Origin: an uncultured bacterium
Lineage (GTDB): Bacteria > Bacillota > Clostridia > Oscillospirales > Acutalibacteraceae
NCBI GenBank assembly: GCA_934875675.1
Contig: CAKXIK010000054.1
Location: forward strand, 1-17,194
Direction: 5' to 3'
DNA length: 17,194 bases
Numbering within the stretch: position 1 is the first letter of the stretch; the number at the start of each line of letters is the position of its first letter. Below the pieces are notes generated by a model that saw only the letters and a list, made by a program, of their open reading frames with translations, had not been told where the DNA came from and made no database searches. The translations under genes and the position numbers were made by a program. Below are positions 9,305 to 16,755 of this stretch, piece after piece.

Positions 9305-9396
9305 CTTACAGTATACACAATATATAAGGCTGCAATATGTTATTTCTCCTCTATATTTGTATCCTGTAGAAGTGCTTACTACGTTTTTACACAGTC
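9281..9396. repeat. 116-bp near-palindromic, MITE-like inverted-repeat element
   Basis: The left end reads GACTGTATAAAAACG (9281-9295). The right end, read on the other strand, is GACTGTGTAAAAACG (9396-9382), a 14/15 match. Similarity continues inward: the left arm has ACTTACAGTATAC then AATATATAAGG, and the right arm has ACTTCTACAGGATAC then AATATAGAGG. Almost the whole element therefore folds into one long imperfect hairpin with a small centre near 9335-9345. It encodes nothing. Size and structure fit a miniature inverted-repeat element mobilised by a transposase elsewhere. No clear target-site duplication is visible in the flanks. It separates the binding-protein gene from the oxidoreductase gene and, if transcribed, could affect termination or mRNA stability. 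Confidence 0.65.
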
Positions 9397-9472
9397 CAAT
9401 CATTTGAACAAGTCGCCAAAAGCGGACGGTATTCACCTTAACCCTAAACACGAACCCATCCGCAAAACCATC

Positions 9473-11227
9473 TTATTTCGTATATTTGCTTAGTTTTTCC
9501 TTTGCATTATTCAGTTCTGTGTTCATCCATGTTGTTAATTGATCTATGCCGAGCGTCTTTGCTGTATTCTGAAGTTCTTTCCAAAGTTGCTCAAATTCAG
9601 CATCATCCTTCGCATATACCATCTTCCACGAAATCGTTTTGACCTGATCCCCAATCTGATTTTGAATGGTTTGTAAATCATCTGGGAGTGGAGAAATCAT
9701 GTGAACGGCTTGTGTGGTTTTAATCAACTGTTTACCACCTGCATTCTGTGCTGCCTCTATCATGTCAAGTGCACCGTCATGCTTGCTGCTCCAATCCTGC
9801 TGCAACTTGCTGCGCCCATGTGTTAAAGAATCTTCCCAATAGGAATAATCAATTGTTTGTTTGGTCTCTGGATTGACAACCTCTTTCCACATTGGTCTGT
9901 CAGACAAAGCCAAATTTAATGCTGATACAATACCACCCTGCGGAATTTCAAGTCCATTGTCAATAATGTTCCAGCCCGCATCCGTAATGTAACGCTTACC
10001 GGACTCGTCCTCATCCCAAAGTCCGCCCTGTAGACCATTGCAGCAAAACTCTTGTCCCTCATAAGAAAGATACCAGTTTAAGAACCGCATAACGGCATCT
10101 TTGTTCTGACAGTTGGCACTGACATTTAACAGTCTGTCTGACGCTCCGGTAATAGAATCGGATTCAACCGGGATAGTAAAATCATCTGCCCAAACGGATG
10201 CATACCCGGTTGGATTGTCTGCATTAACATGTTCTGATGTATTATATCCGCTGCCTGCCCAAGCCCAGTTTGCAAACAGAATACGACCGTTGTTATACTT
10301 ATCTAAAACAGTATCCCATGTTTGGGTCAAAGAGTCCGGATCCAAGATCCCCATTTGATTTGCCTGATAATAGAACTTCAAGGTACGCTTATAGTCGCTC
10401 GTATCTTCTAAAATGCTGATAGCCTCTCCATTTCCATCCGCAGAAACCTGATGAAGTAAACTTAGGTACTCCAGATCTTTTCCATAAAATTCACTTGTTA
10501 CAGTAGCGACCTTCATTGTTAAAATGTCCCAGTCTCCATACAATACCAATCCATAAACTTTCTGCCCATCTTCCGTTGTGGGGTAAGCGTCCTGCATGGA
10601 TTTTAAAACGGTAAGATAATCTTCCAGAGTACCAATTTTAGGTGCTCCAACTTTTTGATAAATATCCCAACGAAGCTGCGGATCCAAATTGATGGTATTG
10701 CGCGGACCGACTTGTCTTTGAATTGAATAAAGAGCTTTGCCCTCTCCAAATGCATCGCGGCAATAGTCAACCATACTGGAATAGATGTCTGAAGTATAAA
10801 GGCTAGACAACTGGTCTTTATAATCATCAAGATTAAGCAGCATATTTCCCTTGACAGCAGTCTCGATTTCATCCAATCCTACGCCCGGAATATCTGCCAA
10901 TTCCCCACTGGACATCATTGCCTGAACTGCTTGCAAATCACCTGTTACCGGCTTAATTTCAATTCCGATTTTTTCTCTTAGATAATCATTAAACCAGGTT
11001 AAGGTCTGGAGCGCTGTGGCACTGGCATCAGGCATAAAGTAAGTAACAGAGGAAACATCTCCAGTCCATTTGTCTGAGCTTTCCACCGTGCTCTGTGCCG
11101 AACTTTCTGTCTGAATTGCAGTGGAAGAAGTGGTTTGTCCTGCACAGCCTGTTGCTGCCGCAATTAATGCAACCGCCAGCCCCGCAGACAAAAATTTTGA
11201 CACTGTCTGTTTAAAACCTTTTCTCAT
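9473..11227 (-). CDS. Extracellular sugar-binding lipoprotein of an ABC importer (LplA/YtcQ-like)
   Basis: A 584-residue solute-binding protein. It has a positively charged N-terminus, a hydrophobic segment (about 12-25) and a lipoprotein cleavage site ending in ATGC, so Cys28 is the likely lipidated residue. A serine/threonine-rich linker (30-50) follows. The rest resembles the long family 1 binding proteins of the LplA/YtcQ type, for example in the YFMPDAS, TLTWFNDYLREKIGIEI and MRFLNWYLSYEGQEF segments. Its role is to capture an oligosaccharide outside the membrane and pass it to the two permeases encoded just upstream. The start has AAAGGAG seven bases before the ATG. The gene lies 43 bp after the second permease gene, so it belongs to the same operon. 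Ligand specificity cannot be judged. Confidence 0.92.
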   Translation of the reverse strand: MRKGFKQTVSKFLSAGLAVALIAAATGCAGQTTSSTAIQTESSAQSTVESSDKWTGDVSSVTYFMPDASATALQTLTWFNDYLREKIGIEIKPVTGDLQAVQAMMSSGELADIPGVGLDEIETAVKGNMLLNLDDYKDQLSSLYTSDIYSSMVDYCRDAFGEGKALYSIQRQVGPRNTINLDPQLRWDIYQKVGAPKIGTLEDYLTVLKSMQDAYPTTEDGQKVYGLVLYGDWDILTMKVATVTSEFYGKDLEYLSLLHQVSADGNGEAISILEDTSDYKRTLKFYYQANQMGILDPDSLTQTWDTVLDKYNNGRILFANWAWAGSGYNTSEHVNADNPTGYASVWADDFTIPVESDSITGASDRLLNVSANCQNKDAVMRFLNWYLSYEGQEFCCNGLQGGLWDEDESGKRYITDAGWNIIDNGLEIPQGGIVSALNLALSDRPMWKEVVNPETKQTIDYSYWEDSLTHGRSKLQQDWSSKHDGALDMIEAAQNAGGKQLIKTTQAVHMISPLPDDLQTIQNQIGDQVKTISWKMVYAKDDAEFEQLWKELQNTAKTLGIDQLTTWMNTELNNAKEKLSKYTK

Positions 11228-11270
11228 AACAATTCTCCTTTAGATATGTATTTGGTCAAAGCTAAGAAAA

Positions 11271-12167
11271 CTATCCTTTAACAGCTCCCAGCATAATCCC
11301 CTTGGTAAAATAACGTTGAAAGAATGGATATACTACCAAAATTGGAAGAACTGTAACGACTGTTATCGTAAAACGCACCGAAGCAGGTGTCAGTTGTTTC
11401 ATCAAATTTGCATCTAAACTAACTTGATTTTGACGAATAAGTGCCGAGAGTGCATTTGCTTGATTTAGATACCGATAAAGCAACGACTGCAAAGTTTGCC
11501 AATCACCACCGGGCATATATAAAATCGTATCCATAAACGAGTTCCATTGCCCTACCGCACAGAAAACTGTTACGGTTGCAATAATGGGTTTGGAAAGCGG
11601 AAAAATAATGTGAAAAAAACGTTTTAGATAACCAGCTCCATCCATTAATGCCGATTCCTCGAGCGATTCAGGAATTGATTCGATATAAGTCTTAATCAGC
11701 ACCATGTTATAAGCGCCGACTGCACCCGGAATAATATAAACCAAAAAATTATTCATTAGCCCAAGTTGCTTAATCAAAATATAACTGGGAATCATGCCCG
11801 CACTAAAGTACATGGTGGCAATGCAAAAGCGATACCAAAATTTTCGATGCCAATATTCTTTTCTCGTCATTGCATAGGCCAAAAAAGAAGAACACAAAAC
11901 GGTGATCCCCGTTCCTAACACAGTTCTTGCCAATGAAACACCCGCTGCACTAAAAATTCCTTTTAATCTAAATACCTCTGCATAATTGTTCAGATGAAAC
12001 CCGATGGGGTAGAACAATACTTGTCCCTTTGATACCATATCATTGGCACTGATTGTATTAATAACAATGTAGTAAAAAGGAAAAAAGCAAAGGAGAGCAA
12101 ACAGAAAAAAGACCAGACTGGTAATAATCTGAAAAATCCAGTCTTTTGTCGATTGTTTTTCCACCAT
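11271..12167 (-). CDS. ABC sugar transporter permease, MalG/LplC type
   Basis: A 298-residue inner-membrane permease with about six hydrophobic segments (for example 12-38, 73-100, 112-133, 137-157, 190-210 and 263-285). The cytoplasmic EAA loop that docks the ATPase is EESALMDGAGYLKRFFHIIFPLSKP, residues 170-194, with the conserved glycine at 177 or 179. Length and the C-terminal GIMLGAVKG ending are typical of the LplC/YtcP group. The ATG at 12167 has AAAGGG about ten bases upstream. The gene follows the first permease by 17 bp. No ATP-binding protein is encoded in the window, so a shared MsmX-type ATPase from elsewhere is likely, as is known for this transporter class. Confidence 0.93.
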   Translation of the reverse strand: MVEKQSTKDWIFQIITSLVFFLFALLCFFPFYYIVINTISANDMVSKGQVLFYPIGFHLNNYAEVFRLKGIFSAAGVSLARTVLGTGITVLCSSFLAYAMTRKEYWHRKFWYRFCIATMYFSAGMIPSYILIKQLGLMNNFLVYIIPGAVGAYNMVLIKTYIESIPESLEESALMDGAGYLKRFFHIIFPLSKPIIATVTVFCAVGQWNSFMDTILYMPGGDWQTLQSLLYRYLNQANALSALIRQNQVSLDANLMKQLTPASVRFTITVVTVLPILVVYPFFQRYFTKGIMLGAVKG

Positions 12168-12184
12168 AATTCTGACACCCTTTC

Positions 12185-13144
12185 TTAGAAAATGCTTTCT
12201 CCGCGGATTAGTTTAGAAAAATAGTTTGATAGAAATAACAAAACCAGGCTAATCAACGATTTGAGCATTCCCACCGCGGTGGAATAAGAAATATTGCTTC
12301 CCGTAATTCCCTGATTATACACATACAAATCCAAGGTTTCAATATTTGCCTTATTCATTGCATTTTGAAAAATAAAATACTGTTCGTATCCTGTGTTCAG
12401 AAAATTAGCAATTCCAAGTAGCAAAAGCACAAAGAACGTAGGAAGCAATCCTGGAATGGTAATATGCCAAATTTTTTGAAACCGTCCTGCACCATCGATG
12501 CTTGCCGCTTCATAAAGTGCTTCATCAATCGATCCAAGCGCTGCAATGTACATAATGGCGCTCCATCCAAGTCCTTTCCATGTTCCGTATGCCCACATAG
12601 TCAACCAAACATGGCTCGATGATGCCAAATAATTTATTCCTGTAAATTCCGGTTGAAAGATTCTTACCACATTGTTGATAAATCCACTGTCCACAGAAAA
12701 CATGGAAAAAGCAAGAGAATAGACCAGCACCCAACTAATAAAATTAGGCAGCGTGGTAACCGTTTGTATAATTTTGCGATAACGGTTAAATCGAAGTTCA
12801 GCCAAAAATATGGCAAACATCATAGGAATAATAGACGATGCCAACCCAAGCAGGCTCATACCCATAGTGTTTTTAACCACACGAAAAATCTCTTTTCGTG
12901 TAACTTCGTTTGAAAGTGGTAACAGAAAATACTTTAACCCTACAAATTCACACTGTGACAACGCTAAACCAGGCTTGTAATTAAAAAAGGCATATCTCCA
13001 CCCCGCCAATGGTACATAGCAAAATAAAAAAAGCAGACCAATTAGCGGAACGGTCATCCAAAACAACCTTACGCCGTCCCGTGCCATACAGCTCTTTTTG
13101 TTTTTCACAGAAACACTCCTTCCCTCATGTCTTATTTGATCCAA
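12185..13144 (-). CDS. ABC sugar transporter permease, MalF/LplB type
   Basis: First gene of the minus-strand transport operon, 319 residues from the chosen TTG start. The protein shows the LplB/YteP pattern: a short charged N-terminus, a first membrane segment (LFWMTVPLIGLLFLFCYVPL) leading to the conserved GWRYAFFNYKPG motif, further hydrophobic segments, and an EAA loop DEALYEAASIDGAGRFQKIWHITIPGLLP. I chose the TTG at 13144 because a near-perfect AAAGGAGGTG lies upstream with seven bases between GGAGG and the codon. A GTG at 13108 (307 residues, VKNKKS) also has GGAAGGAG at seven bases and is a real alternative. The longer reading from the ATG at 13225 would start upstream of the predicted promoter and is unlikely. 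It forms the membrane channel with the permease encoded 17 bp downstream. Confidence 0.9.
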   Translation of the reverse strand: MDQIRHEGRSVSVKNKKSCMARDGVRLFWMTVPLIGLLFLFCYVPLAGWRYAFFNYKPGLALSQCEFVGLKYFLLPLSNEVTRKEIFRVVKNTMGMSLLGLASSIIPMMFAIFLAELRFNRYRKIIQTVTTLPNFISWVLVYSLAFSMFSVDSGFINNVVRIFQPEFTGINYLASSSHVWLTMWAYGTWKGLGWSAIMYIAALGSIDEALYEAASIDGAGRFQKIWHITIPGLLPTFFVLLLLGIANFLNTGYEQYFIFQNAMNKANIETLDLYVYNQGITGSNISYSTAVGMLKSLISLVLLFLSNYFSKLIRGESIF

Positions 13145-13149
13145 ATTGA

Positions 13150-13159
13150 CACCTCCTTT
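13150..13159 (-). promoter_or_regulatory. Strong ribosome binding site deciding the first permease start
   Basis: The minus strand reads AAAGGAGGTG here, almost fully complementary to the 16S rRNA 3' end. Its GGAGG ends seven bases before a TTG codon at 13144 that is in frame with the permease. It favours that start over the ATG at 13225; a second good site serves a GTG at 13108. Confidence 0.65.
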
Positions 13160-13178
13160 AAGTTCATTTCTATTATAA

Positions 13179-13207
13179 ATTTTAAAACCGTCTAAATAAA
13201 TAGTAAA
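13179..13207 (-). promoter_or_regulatory. Candidate promoter of the transport operon
   Basis: Minus-strand TTTACT (-35, 13202-13207) and TAAAAT (-10, 13179-13184) are separated by 17 bases. The predicted transcript start is about 28 bases before the TTG start of the permease, leaving room for the ribosome binding site. It lies in the AT-rich region between the divergent transporter and regulator genes, where an AraC-type activator would be expected to bind. Confidence 0.45.
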
Positions 13208-13262
13208 TATTTTAGTTTTTTTCATTTTTTATATATTACTTTTAATGATGCAAAAAATTCTC

Positions 13263-13291
13263 TTCACACAGAAAAAAATTTGTGCTAAACT
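13263..13291 (+). promoter_or_regulatory. Candidate promoter of the response-regulator gene
   Basis: TTCACA (13263-13268) and TAAACT (13286-13291) are separated by 17 bases, about 55 bases before the ATG at 13347. The -35 matches the consensus at five of six positions and the -10 at four. The position supports the 13347 start rather than the earlier ATG at 13245. Confidence 0.4.
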
Positions 13292-13346
13292 AAAAGCGAT
13301 TTATTCATTGAAAAAGAAGTTATCATTTTTGAGAAAGGCCGCTGCT

Positions 13347-14870
13347 ATGAATGACATAAAAATTCGCGTATATCTTGTGGACGATGAGCTCCCCGTTTTG
13401 GAATGGCTGACAAATAACATTGCGTGGGATTATTATTCATGCTCTGTTGAAGGCTTTAGTACATCCGCACAAGATGCCCTTGCCTTTATCTCCGATTACC
13501 CAATTGATCTATTAATTACGGATGTCACCATGCCAGATATGGATGGGATTTCTTTGATTCGGAAAGCGAAGCAGATCGGAAATAATTTAAAAGTTATTGT
13601 AATTAGTGCTTATAGTAATTTTGAATTTATAAAACAGGCACTACTATTAGGCGTAGAGAATTATCTATTAAAACCAATTGATACAAAAGAGTTGGGCAAC
13701 ACCTTGCAGCAACTGGCAGAAAATTTTGTTAGTGACGTCATGTCCATTTCCAGCCCTGCACCGCTTGTTTTTCGTAATAATTTGTTGCAACAGTGGGTCA
13801 GAAATGAATTTTGGGATTTAAATTTTATTGAGCATGCGGAAATGGCACATTTAGATCTCAGCTGTAATTCTTATACAGTGGCTGCAATCCGAATTATCTC
13901 ATCCGATATGAATCATCGATATAAACTATTTGAATTCTGCACACAACTGGATTTTATCCGGGATGGATATTTCTTTATTGACCGATCCTCCGATATTATC
14001 GTTATTTTACCTTCTACAATAGAAAATTATATTGCGCCTCTTGGACAACTGTATAAAAAGCTGACTAAATCAACTAATTTTCCCATTTGTATGTCAGTAG
14101 GTCCTTCCGTAACCAGCTACCGCAAAGTTCATATTAGCTATCAGACCGCAATTGATTATCTTCTGACTACTGCGTTTCTTTGCCCCTCCATGTTAAACTG
14201 TATGGATTACCCTTATTTTCTTTATGATCCTATTAACCATGATAAAGACGTGCTGGATTTTAAAAACTGCATAAAGAATAACAATGTCCAACAAGCTGTT
14301 GACTTGTCTAATATATTAATGGAAAAAAATGATCTTTTCTCCTATTGTAACCGTGCCATTGCACTTGCCGTTAATCTTCTGCAAATGCTCCACCAACCTT
14401 ATACTTTTACTGACCTGCAGTATGATGAGTTGTTACAGTTTACACATTGTTCCACAAAGGTGCAAATTTTAAACTGGATTCATCGTATGGTACGTATGGT
14501 TTCTCAGATTGAGTCTGCACTGACAGTTCAGCTTCATCCTTACGTCAGCAAAGCAATTAACTATATTAAAAAAAACTACTCCAACCCCAACCTTTCTCTG
14601 CAATTTGTAGCAGATAATCTAAATATTAATTCTGCATATTTAGGACAGCTTTTGCGTTCGCAAGTTGGGAAATACTTTAATGATTATCTGTCGGATGTTC
14701 GGTTAGAAACTTCTTGTACACTTTTGATCGAAACCCCTCTTCACATTAATGCAATTGCACAAAAAATAGGAATTTCAAACCAAAGTTACTTTAATCGAAT
14801 TTTTAAAAAAAAATATACTATTACTCCTGTAGAATATCGACAACGTTATTGCGAAATTCAGTGTACCTAA
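13347..14870 (+). CDS. Response regulator with REC and AraC-type DNA-binding domains (YesN-like)
   Basis: A 507-residue two-component regulator. The N-terminal receiver domain (about 5-125) shows the acidic pair Asp12-Asp13, the phosphoacceptor Asp59 in LLITDVTMPDMDG, Ser87 in VISAYS and Lys109 in YLLKPID, so all key residues are present. A middle region of about 270 residues has no motif I recognise. The C-terminal 100 residues form a double helix-turn-helix of the AraC family (SLQFVADNLNINSAYLGQLLR and INAIAQKIGISNQSYFNRIFKKKY). The ATG at 13347 is chosen because GAGAAAGG lies eight bases upstream and the protein then begins shortly before the receiver domain; an in-frame extension to 13245 adds 34 residues unlike any domain and precedes the predicted promoter. 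It is divergent from the transport operon and probably activates it when phosphorylated by the kinase encoded at 6055-7916. Confidence 0.93.
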   Translation: MNDIKIRVYLVDDELPVLEWLTNNIAWDYYSCSVEGFSTSAQDALAFISDYPIDLLITDVTMPDMDGISLIRKAKQIGNNLKVIVISAYSNFEFIKQALLLGVENYLLKPIDTKELGNTLQQLAENFVSDVMSISSPAPLVFRNNLLQQWVRNEFWDLNFIEHAEMAHLDLSCNSYTVAAIRIISSDMNHRYKLFEFCTQLDFIRDGYFFIDRSSDIIVILPSTIENYIAPLGQLYKKLTKSTNFPICMSVGPSVTSYRKVHISYQTAIDYLLTTAFLCPSMLNCMDYPYFLYDPINHDKDVLDFKNCIKNNNVQQAVDLSNILMEKNDLFSYCNRAIALAVNLLQMLHQPYTFTDLQYDELLQFTHCSTKVQILNWIHRMVRMVSQIESALTVQLHPYVSKAINYIKKNYSNPNLSLQFVADNLNINSAYLGQLLRSQVGKYFNDYLSDVRLETSCTLLIETPLHINAIAQKIGISNQSYFNRIFKKKYTITPVEYRQRYCEIQCT

Positions 14871-15056
14871 CACTGATCGATCTTTAAACTGGAAATTAAA
14901 ATACTTTAAACCATTCCTTTTTGAGTTTATCCCTATATAAAAATCTCGCATTAGCTACTAAAATCCTCTATACTATTTTGCCGCAAAAATTAAAATCTAA
15001 TTGAGTTAAAATTATAGCCGAATTCGTATTTCTCGACAGAAAAGGGTGTTATTATT
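14871..15056 (+). promoter_or_regulatory. Gap before the beta-helix gene with a possible promoter
   Basis: This 186-bp AT-rich gap contains a TATACT -10-like hexamer near 14969-14974, but no convincing -35 at the right distance. No terminator hairpin is evident after the regulator gene, so the beta-helix gene may be read from its own promoter or by read-through. Confidence 0.25.
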
Positions 15057-16268
15057 ATGGGTCATACATGGTATATAGATTCCACAAATGGTACGAACCA
15101 AGCAAACGGTCTTTCAGAACAAACTCCTCGTCTTAATTGGAACGGTATCTCCATTGAGCCTGGAGACACCGTTCTCCTTCACCGAGGAAGTCTGTTTCGC
15201 AGCAGTATAATTTCTCCTGATGGCATGCCCAGCGCCCCTATTGTTTGGGGAGCATACGGTGAGGGTGTTAATCCGATCATCTGTGGATCTATCAACTGTT
15301 CCTGTGCTCAAAATTGGAATCAAGTGAGTAATTGCATTTGGGAGGCTGTCGGCTTACCCCAAGATGAGGTGTGCAACTTAATTTTTAATTATGGTGCATC
15401 TTTTGGTACATTGCGCTGGACTCCTGAAGAATTACAAAATACGGGAGACTGGTATTTTTCCCATTATGGTGTAGAAGGAATTATTCCCACATGCGCCTCC
15501 CCCCAGTTACTTGTCTATGCACCTCAAAATCCTGCAACATATTGGCAGAACATCGAAGTTGCTGTATTTGGTAAACGTTGGTTGGCAAGAGCATATCATG
15601 ACGTTGTTTTTCAGGATATTACTTTTCTCAATGGAGGTGTACATGGCTTCGCAACAATAGATTCCGCAAGAATTTCTATTTTGCGATGCAGATTTGAGAA
15701 TATTGGTGGCTGTGTATGGAGCAAAGAGCAAAAGATTCGATTCGGAAATGGTGTGGAATTTTGGAACAGCGCTTATGATAACCGGGTAGAAGACTGTATC
15801 TTTCATCAGATTTACGATTCCGCAGTTACCCATCAAGGCTGTGGTGAATATCCCGTACCTGAACGTTTATTCTTTCGGGGCAATCGCTTTACGTGTTGCG
15901 GTATGGCTTCCTACGAAATCCGCGATGTTATCCCCAGGCAGACAGTATTCAGTTATAATTATTGTAGCGAAGGAGGCATGGGATTTTCTTCTCAAGGAGA
16001 GATACGTCCCAGACGTTCCGAAATTTGGCCGCAGCCCATGGGACATCATCTCTTTGTGTGGCGGATTAAGTCACCAACCAGACTTGGCGAAATTCGTGTT
16101 GAACACAACACGTTTGGATCAGTACCCTTTGGCAGTGCAGAATATTCCATTGTTTCGCCTGAATCAGAAGCACAAATTCACTTTTATAAAAATATATTCC
16201 ACACTGGAAAACCTGAACAAGCACTTTATAGGAATGGAAAATACATAAAAATTGAAGGCATTAATTAA
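15057..16268 (+). CDS. Right-handed parallel beta-helix protein, no visible signal peptide
   Basis: A 403-residue protein. The N-terminus YIDSTNGTNQANGLSEQTPRLN (6-27) matches the (Y/F)(V/I)D...G.DsN.G.s..TP opening common in parallel beta-helix proteins of the pectate-lyase superfold, followed by PGDTVLLHRGSLFR (35-48). From about 180 to 320 short repeated turns can be seen (DVVFQDITFLNG, ARISILRCRFENIG, DNRVEDCIFHQIYD, RLFFRGNRFTCCG), with Asn, Phe and Ile at ladder positions. This superfold holds many polysaccharide lyases, hydrolases and epimerases, and I cannot assign a reaction. Unlike most relatives it begins MGHTWYID with no secretion signal, which fits the other enzymes of this locus and suggests cytoplasmic action. 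AAAGGG lies ten bases before the ATG. It follows the regulator gene on the same strand; the sequence beyond its stop is border debris. Confidence 0.8.
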   Translation: MGHTWYIDSTNGTNQANGLSEQTPRLNWNGISIEPGDTVLLHRGSLFRSSIISPDGMPSAPIVWGAYGEGVNPIICGSINCSCAQNWNQVSNCIWEAVGLPQDEVCNLIFNYGASFGTLRWTPEELQNTGDWYFSHYGVEGIIPTCASPQLLVYAPQNPATYWQNIEVAVFGKRWLARAYHDVVFQDITFLNGGVHGFATIDSARISILRCRFENIGGCVWSKEQKIRFGNGVEFWNSAYDNRVEDCIFHQIYDSAVTHQGCGEYPVPERLFFRGNRFTCCGMASYEIRDVIPRQTVFSYNYCSEGGMGFSSQGEIRPRRSEIWPQPMGHHLFVWRIKSPTRLGEIRVEHNTFGSVPFGSAEYSIVSPESEAQIHFYKNIFHTGKPEQALYRNGKYIKIEGIN

Positions 16269-16328
16269 TGCAATTTTTGTGCTCTCCTTAATAAATTGGG
16301 TGCATGACCAAATACAAAAAAAACAAAA

Positions 16329-16360
16329 CGTGAGGTTGACCTGAAAAGGTTGACCTCGCG
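16329..16360 (+). repeat. Strong hairpin with 14-bp stem and GAAA loop
   Basis: The plus-strand RNA can pair all 14 bases of each arm (three G-U pairs) around a GAAA tetraloop. The core is two direct copies of GGTTGACCT in partly complementary context. No T-run follows on the plus strand. On the minus strand a T-rich tract follows (complement of 16312-16328), but the arms then contain two C-A mismatches. It could end transcripts entering from either side, or belong to a mobile-element end. Confidence 0.5.
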
Positions 16361-16434
16361 CCCTGTGTGTGTTAGAAATGGTTTTTGAAAATACAACAGC
16401 CCAAAACGATAGGGGGGTGAGAACAAAATCTGGA

Positions 16435-16500
16435 CTAAGTGACCCATCCTAAACTCTTTCTAAATTCAATTGGGCTCATAGTCCCAAGAGATTGTTTGAC
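16435..16500 (-). pseudogene. C-terminal scrap of an IS3-like transposase
   Basis: The minus strand encodes VKQSLGTMSPIEFRKSLG and a few more residues before a stop at 16435-16437. The LG.MSP.EFR pattern resembles the extreme C-terminus of IS3-family OrfB transposases. Only about 21 residues remain; the rest is absent, because sequence of another element in the opposite direction begins directly next to it. Confidence 0.4.
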
Positions 16501-16504
16501 TATT

Positions 16505-16755
16505 TCTAATGACACAGAAAAAGCAAAAGCTTTACTCAAAGAATGGATTTTATATGGCTCCCAATCCAGTATCCCTCAATTTTCAAAATGTACTGAGACT
16601 ATTCAAAACTGGTTACCAGGAATACTCAATTTCTTTGATACTTCTGTTACTAAAGGTTTTACCGAAGGCTGTAACAACAAAAATTAAGGTTCTTAAAAGG
16701 AATGCTTACGGCTATCGTGATTTTAAGCGATTCAGAAACCGTATCTTACATAAGA
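16505..16755 (+). pseudogene. C-terminal fragment of an ISL3-family transposase, frameshifted
   Basis: The fragment encodes DTEKAKALLKEWILYG, then NWLPGILNFFDTSVTKGFTEGCNN. After one extra A in the run at 16677-16681 it continues in another frame as KIKVLKRNAYGYRDFKRFRNRILH. GFTEGCNNKIKVLKR followed by NAYGYR.F.RFRNRILH is the characteristic end of ISL3 (IS204/IS1001/IS1165) transposases. The N-terminal three-quarters is missing and the 3' end is cut by the inverted-repeat element starting at 16756. Confidence 0.8.

Noticed and set aside
9282..9312. Operator made of ACTGTA and TACAGT overlapping the oxidoreductase promoter
   Set aside because: These short arms are explained by the larger inverted-repeat element, whose internal sequence contains them.
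9257..9451. N-terminal extension of the oxidoreductase by 65 residues
   Set aside because: It runs through the inverted-repeat element and precedes the Rossmann fold without any domain; the ATG at 9256 or 9250 has a ribosome binding site.
13290..13310. Catabolite-responsive (cre) operator near the regulator start
   Set aside because: TAAAAGCGATTTAT only partly fits the cre consensus and lacks the conserved ends.
13245..13346. N-terminal extension of the response regulator by 34 residues
   Set aside because: The extension is lysine-rich, unlike any domain, lacks a ribosome binding site and begins upstream of the predicted promoter; the ATG at 13347 is far better.
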